63,701 nucleotides of DNA from Planctomycetia bacterium (lineage in GTDB: Bacteria > Planctomycetota > Planctomycetia > Pirellulales > Thermoguttaceae), in assembly GCA_030537455.1 (NCBI GenBank), contig JAUNMR010000004.1:104746-168446 (forward strand), written 5' to 3'. A program made the translations under genes and the position numbers. Shown here one piece after another: positions 61,434-63,701 of this stretch. A model generated the notes under the pieces. That model did not search any database. It saw only the letters and a list, made by a program, of their open reading frames with translations, and was not told the origin of the DNA. Positions within the stretch are counted from its first letter, which is position 1; each line of letters opens with the position of its first letter.

Positions 61434-63481
61434 GGCTCGCCTCCGTTTCGTCGACTATTCTCGACGCCACGCGTCATGCGACCGGCGTTTTGACTTTGTG
61501 CGGAACTATTGTCGACGTCTAGGTTTGTGAGCGCGTCGTTCGTAATTGGCGAGGTAAAATTAGCAGATCCGTTGACGACAGCGTCACCGACTGAGCGTGA
61601 AGACGCGACGCGACTTGAACCAGCGGAAAACCTGTTATTGCTATCGTTAGCGCCAGTGTTGAGCAAGCCCGGGGAAGCATTGGCATTAACGACGCCAGAG
61701 GGGACGGGGCTGGCTATTGTCGTGCCGTCGCCGCCGGCATAGTCTAGGGAAGTTCGAGAGGCGTTCCCTCCTAAGGCGTCGATCGCGGGATTGGCGCCAG
61801 CAGCCGGGTTTAAGACGTCGCCATTGGCTAAATTACCGTTGAGCATAGCGTTAGAATCAGTTGAACTGCTCGGGTTCATACCAATGGACGAATTCGTCCA
61901 GTTGCTTTCCAGAGGGTTAGCGTTGTTATTAGCCGTGATATTCTGGGCGTCGATCGAAGAAGGGTTGGCGAATTGGTAATTTGAACGCTGATTTGAGCCG
62001 TATACCGGTTGCGTAACGTCTTGACTACCGTCAAGATTAGCCATTGGGTCGAGCGCGGCGTCTTGTCCCAGCGGCGTATTGGGATCAATTCCCAGCGCGC
62101 CGCCCGATTCCGCGGTAATTCCCAGGGCGCCCCCTTGTGTCGCGTTGACGTCGTCGGACTGGGCGTATCCGGTCTGCATTTGCGGATGTAGCATAGCCAT
62201 GAGTTGCTCCGGGGACAGAGCAGAGGTCACGGGGTTTTCCCCAGGCGGAGTAGGTCGCACCTGGGAGACGTGCGCCACGCCGGTCATACCGCGCAGAGCT
62301 ATTTCAGCGTAATATTGGAATTCGCCGACGCTTGCCAATGCAATCACGGCGGTGGAAGTTTTCCCATTGGGGTAGAAGACAATCGGTTCAGACCATACGC
62401 TATAGGCGGTTGTGTCTTCATCGGTTGCGCCGAGTCCAAACGCTTGGTCGTACAGGTCAGAGTCGACCGTGAGCGCGCCGCCGAGTAGACCATTTGAATC
62501 TTCGGCGGTAGGGGGACGTCGCAGCGAACCTCCGAGGGTGGAGCCGAGGTCGACGGCGTCCGCTTGGGCGGAATCGAGCGCGGAACTCTGAGAGTCGTCT
62601 TGACCGACGACGCCGCGCTCACGCCTTTGTTTAAGATTCGCCGGCGTAGAGAGTGACAGTCGTGAAAAAGCGAAGTAAACCCCGTCGGTCGCGGCTTTAC
62701 GAATGATCAGACCGTCGTTATTGACACGCCAGGCGAGTACGTCGCCACTAGCCAGCGCGCGCTCGTCGGCGTTCATGTCGCGCACCGAGTTCGACAGGTT
62801 TGGATTATCCACCATCGCGCCAAGCGGCGAGTCGAACTGAGCGCCTAGACCGAGCGCGTCAGATTGCAAAGAATAATCCGCGCCGGCATACGCGGAGGCG
62901 CTGTAATTATAAGAGTTATAGTCAGAGGAATAGAGATTAGCGTCTGCGCCGGGCAACGCTCCGGTTAAGGAACCGCCCAAAGCGGAGGGGTCGGACGCGC
63001 CAGAGAGCGCGTTGAGTCTAGCGGCGCGACTGATACTCTTTTGCGCCTCTTGCAGGTCTTTTTGAATATTCTCGGGCGCAAAGAGGTCGTCGGAAAGCGC
63101 ATTGACGCGCGCGCCGTTACCAGGGTCGCTTAAGGCGTTGGCATAGTCGAACCATGAGTCGTCGCTCAGCGATCCGCCCAGTGGGTCGGTCGGGTCGAAC
63201 TCTTCCACGTCGGTCATACGGTAAATCGCTTCCTGCAGGGTATTGAGCGGCGCGATTTCATAGACGCTCGCATTGGGCGCGCAACGAAAAATATAAGGTT
63301 GACCCGAACGCATCGCGAGAATACGCGCGCGGTGAAGATCAACCTGTAGCTGTGTCACGGAGCTTTTGAACTTAGCGCGCGCCAATTGGCGACGATAAGT
63401 CGTCACGCTTATACTAGCAATGACAAAGATTAATGCCAAAACGAGCAAGAGTTCCAGCATTGTGAAGGCGCGTCTTCTCAT
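61430..63481 (-). CDS. gspH: GspH-like minor pseudopilin with very long low-complexity insertion
   Basis: MRRRAFTMLELLLVLALIFV is a prepilin signal (Ala at -1, Glu at +5). 'SVTQLQVDLHRARILAMRSG' followed by QPYIFRCAP is the typical GspH/FimT stem and first strand. The remaining signature, 'EPIVFYPNGKTSTAVIALAS' near 370, matches the FimT/GspH C-terminal strand 'FxPdGrt'. The 683 residues contrast with about 170 in the family. The extra parts are Asp/Asn/Ser/Gly/Ala-rich and carry repeated LGGSL, LGGAL and GGALGI units. The last four bases overlap the start of gspI. Confidence 0.75.
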   Translation of the reverse strand: MRRRAFTMLELLLVLALIFVIASISVTTYRRQLARAKFKSSVTQLQVDLHRARILAMRSGQPYIFRCAPNASVYEIAPLNTLQEAIYRMTDVEEFDPTDPLGGSLSDDSWFDYANALSDPGNGARVNALSDDLFAPENIQKDLQEAQKSISRAARLNALSGASDPSALGGSLTGALPGADANLYSSDYNSYNYSASAYAGADYSLQSDALGLGAQFDSPLGAMVDNPNLSNSVRDMNADERALASGDVLAWRVNNDGLIIRKAATDGVYFAFSRLSLSTPANLKQRRERGVVGQDDSQSSALDSAQADAVDLGSTLGGSLRRPPTAEDSNGLLGGALTVDSDLYDQAFGLGATDEDTTAYSVWSEPIVFYPNGKTSTAVIALASVGEFQYYAEIALRGMTGVAHVSQVRPTPPGENPVTSALSPEQLMAMLHPQMQTGYAQSDDVNATQGGALGITAESGGALGIDPNTPLGQDAALDPMANLDGSQDVTQPVYGSNQRSNYQFANPSSIDAQNITANNNANPLESNWTNSSIGMNPSSSTDSNAMLNGNLANGDVLNPAAGANPAIDALGGNASRTSLDYAGGDGTTIASPVPSGVVNANASPGLLNTGANDSNNRFSAGSSRVASSRSVGDAVVNGSANFTSPITNDALTNLDVDNSSAQSQNAGRMTRGVENSRRNGGEP

Positions 63482-63549
63482 TTTAGCCTCGAAATCAGTT
63501 CATACTCTTAGCGCGTGACGCTAAAAAGTCGGAACGTAAATAAAGCGAC

Positions 63550-63582
63550 CGCGACGAAGAGAGTGAACCCGTCTTCGTCGCG
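63550..63582. terminator. Strong hairpin between the gspG-like gene and gspH
   Basis: A perfect 11-base-pair stem (63550-63560 with 63572-63582) lies in the gap between the two genes. The minus-direction downstream side has only TTTATTT, so it may act as a weak terminator or attenuator that lowers gspH-I-J relative to the upstream major pseudopilin. Confidence 0.5.
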
Positions 63583-63638
63583 ACTAAAAAAACACCATAG
63601 CGTCTAAGACGTTACAACGACTTAGCACGGTCGAAATA

Positions 63639-63701
63639 TTACATACCGCCGTTCATACCGGGATTCGTCATACCGCCGCCAGTCATATTGGGATTCATCA
63701 T
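63639..63701 (-). CDS. C-terminal codons of a gene running off the right edge (probably gspG-like)
   Basis: The frame enters from the right edge and ends at TAA (63641-63639). The twenty visible residues are MMNPNMTGGGMTNPGMNGGM, a Met/Asn/Gly/Pro-rich tail. Position immediately before gspH suggests the major pseudopilin gene gspG, but the visible part alone has no family signature. Confidence 0.55.
   Translation of the reverse strand: MMNPNMTGGGMTNPGMNGGM

Noticed and set aside
1..63701. CRISPR arrays, insertion sequences, phage or integron features
   Set aside because: No short direct repeats with regular spacers, no transposase or integrase sequences and no terminal inverted repeats were seen; the only long repeats are within the surface protein gene.

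Overview
The window reads as chromosome from a member of the Planctomycetota, probably a Pirellulales-like lineage; the order-level placement is my inference. The evidence is a set of families typical of the phylum. These are a giant protein with the planctomycete LExRxLLS-type N-terminal motif, a DUF1598 protein, a DUF1559 prepilin-like protein, DUF1080 domains, a J-like/MshEN two-domain protein and Gfo/Idh/MocA oxidoreductases (one with a Tat signal). GC content is moderate (about 52 percent by impression), with many GCGC/GACGTC strings and strikingly few GGCC. There is no rRNA, CRISPR array, transposase or phage module. One tRNA gene is present.

Layout, left to right. 1-3 kb: the end of a membrane protein, a J-like/MshEN protein, panD and an SDR dehydrogenase. 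3.2-9.6 kb: a 2129-residue surface-type protein with a caspase-like cysteine peptidase region, a right-handed beta-helix and six Ig-like/fibronectin III repeat pairs, three of them almost identical in DNA. 9.7-9.9 kb: tRNA-Ile(GAT) with its own promoter and terminator. 9.9-14.6 kb: a Gfo/Idh oxidoreductase, uvrB, and an M.HaeIII-like cytosine methyltransferase followed by what looks like a truncated cognate endonuclease. 14.6-26.7 kb: a secreted PHP-like hydrolase, recJ, glgA, a gspF-DUF58 operon, a RicT/PSP1 protein, a Tat-exported oxidoreductase and proS. 27-32 kb: a 950-residue secreted protein with a GGxDxY solenoid, divergent from a DUF1598 protein with a poly-Asn tract, separated by a 0.9 kb leader region. 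32.5-38 kb: a lipoprotein, hemD, rhaA, a 67-residue Tat lipoprotein with a palindromic operator-like site, and an AI-2E family transporter with a 215-residue insertion. 38-41 kb: divergent NfeD-like protein and flotillin. 40.7-47.3 kb: a probable operon of a DUF1559 protein, an EF-hand alpha/alpha-toroid protein, an ABC ATPase and an FtsX-type permease. 47.4-56 kb: a hypothetical membrane protein, a Nif3-like protein, gap, a lone metal-ABC permease, an acidic small lipoprotein, a double-DUF1080 protein, mutY and smpB. 56-63.7 kb: a polytopic membrane protein and a type II secretion pseudopilin cluster (gspJ, gspI, gspH and the last codons of a gspG-like gene).

How the genes work together: sugar breakdown and central metabolism (rhaA, DUF1080, Gfo/Idh, gap, glgA) sits beside export machinery (gspF, pseudopilins, MshEN protein) and large secreted proteins that may use it. 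DNA repair (uvrB, recJ, mutY) and translation functions (proS, smpB, tRNA) are scattered. The most unusual themes are (i) conserved cores carrying very long low-complexity insertions (the AI-2E transporter, FtsX permease, GspH, GspJ), (ii) an apparently orphaned HaeIII-type methyltransferase in DNA that avoids GGCC, and (iii) two large repeat-built secreted proteins of unknown role. Start sites were moved from the longest reading frame where a ribosome-binding site, family alignment or an overlapping terminator favoured a shorter protein.
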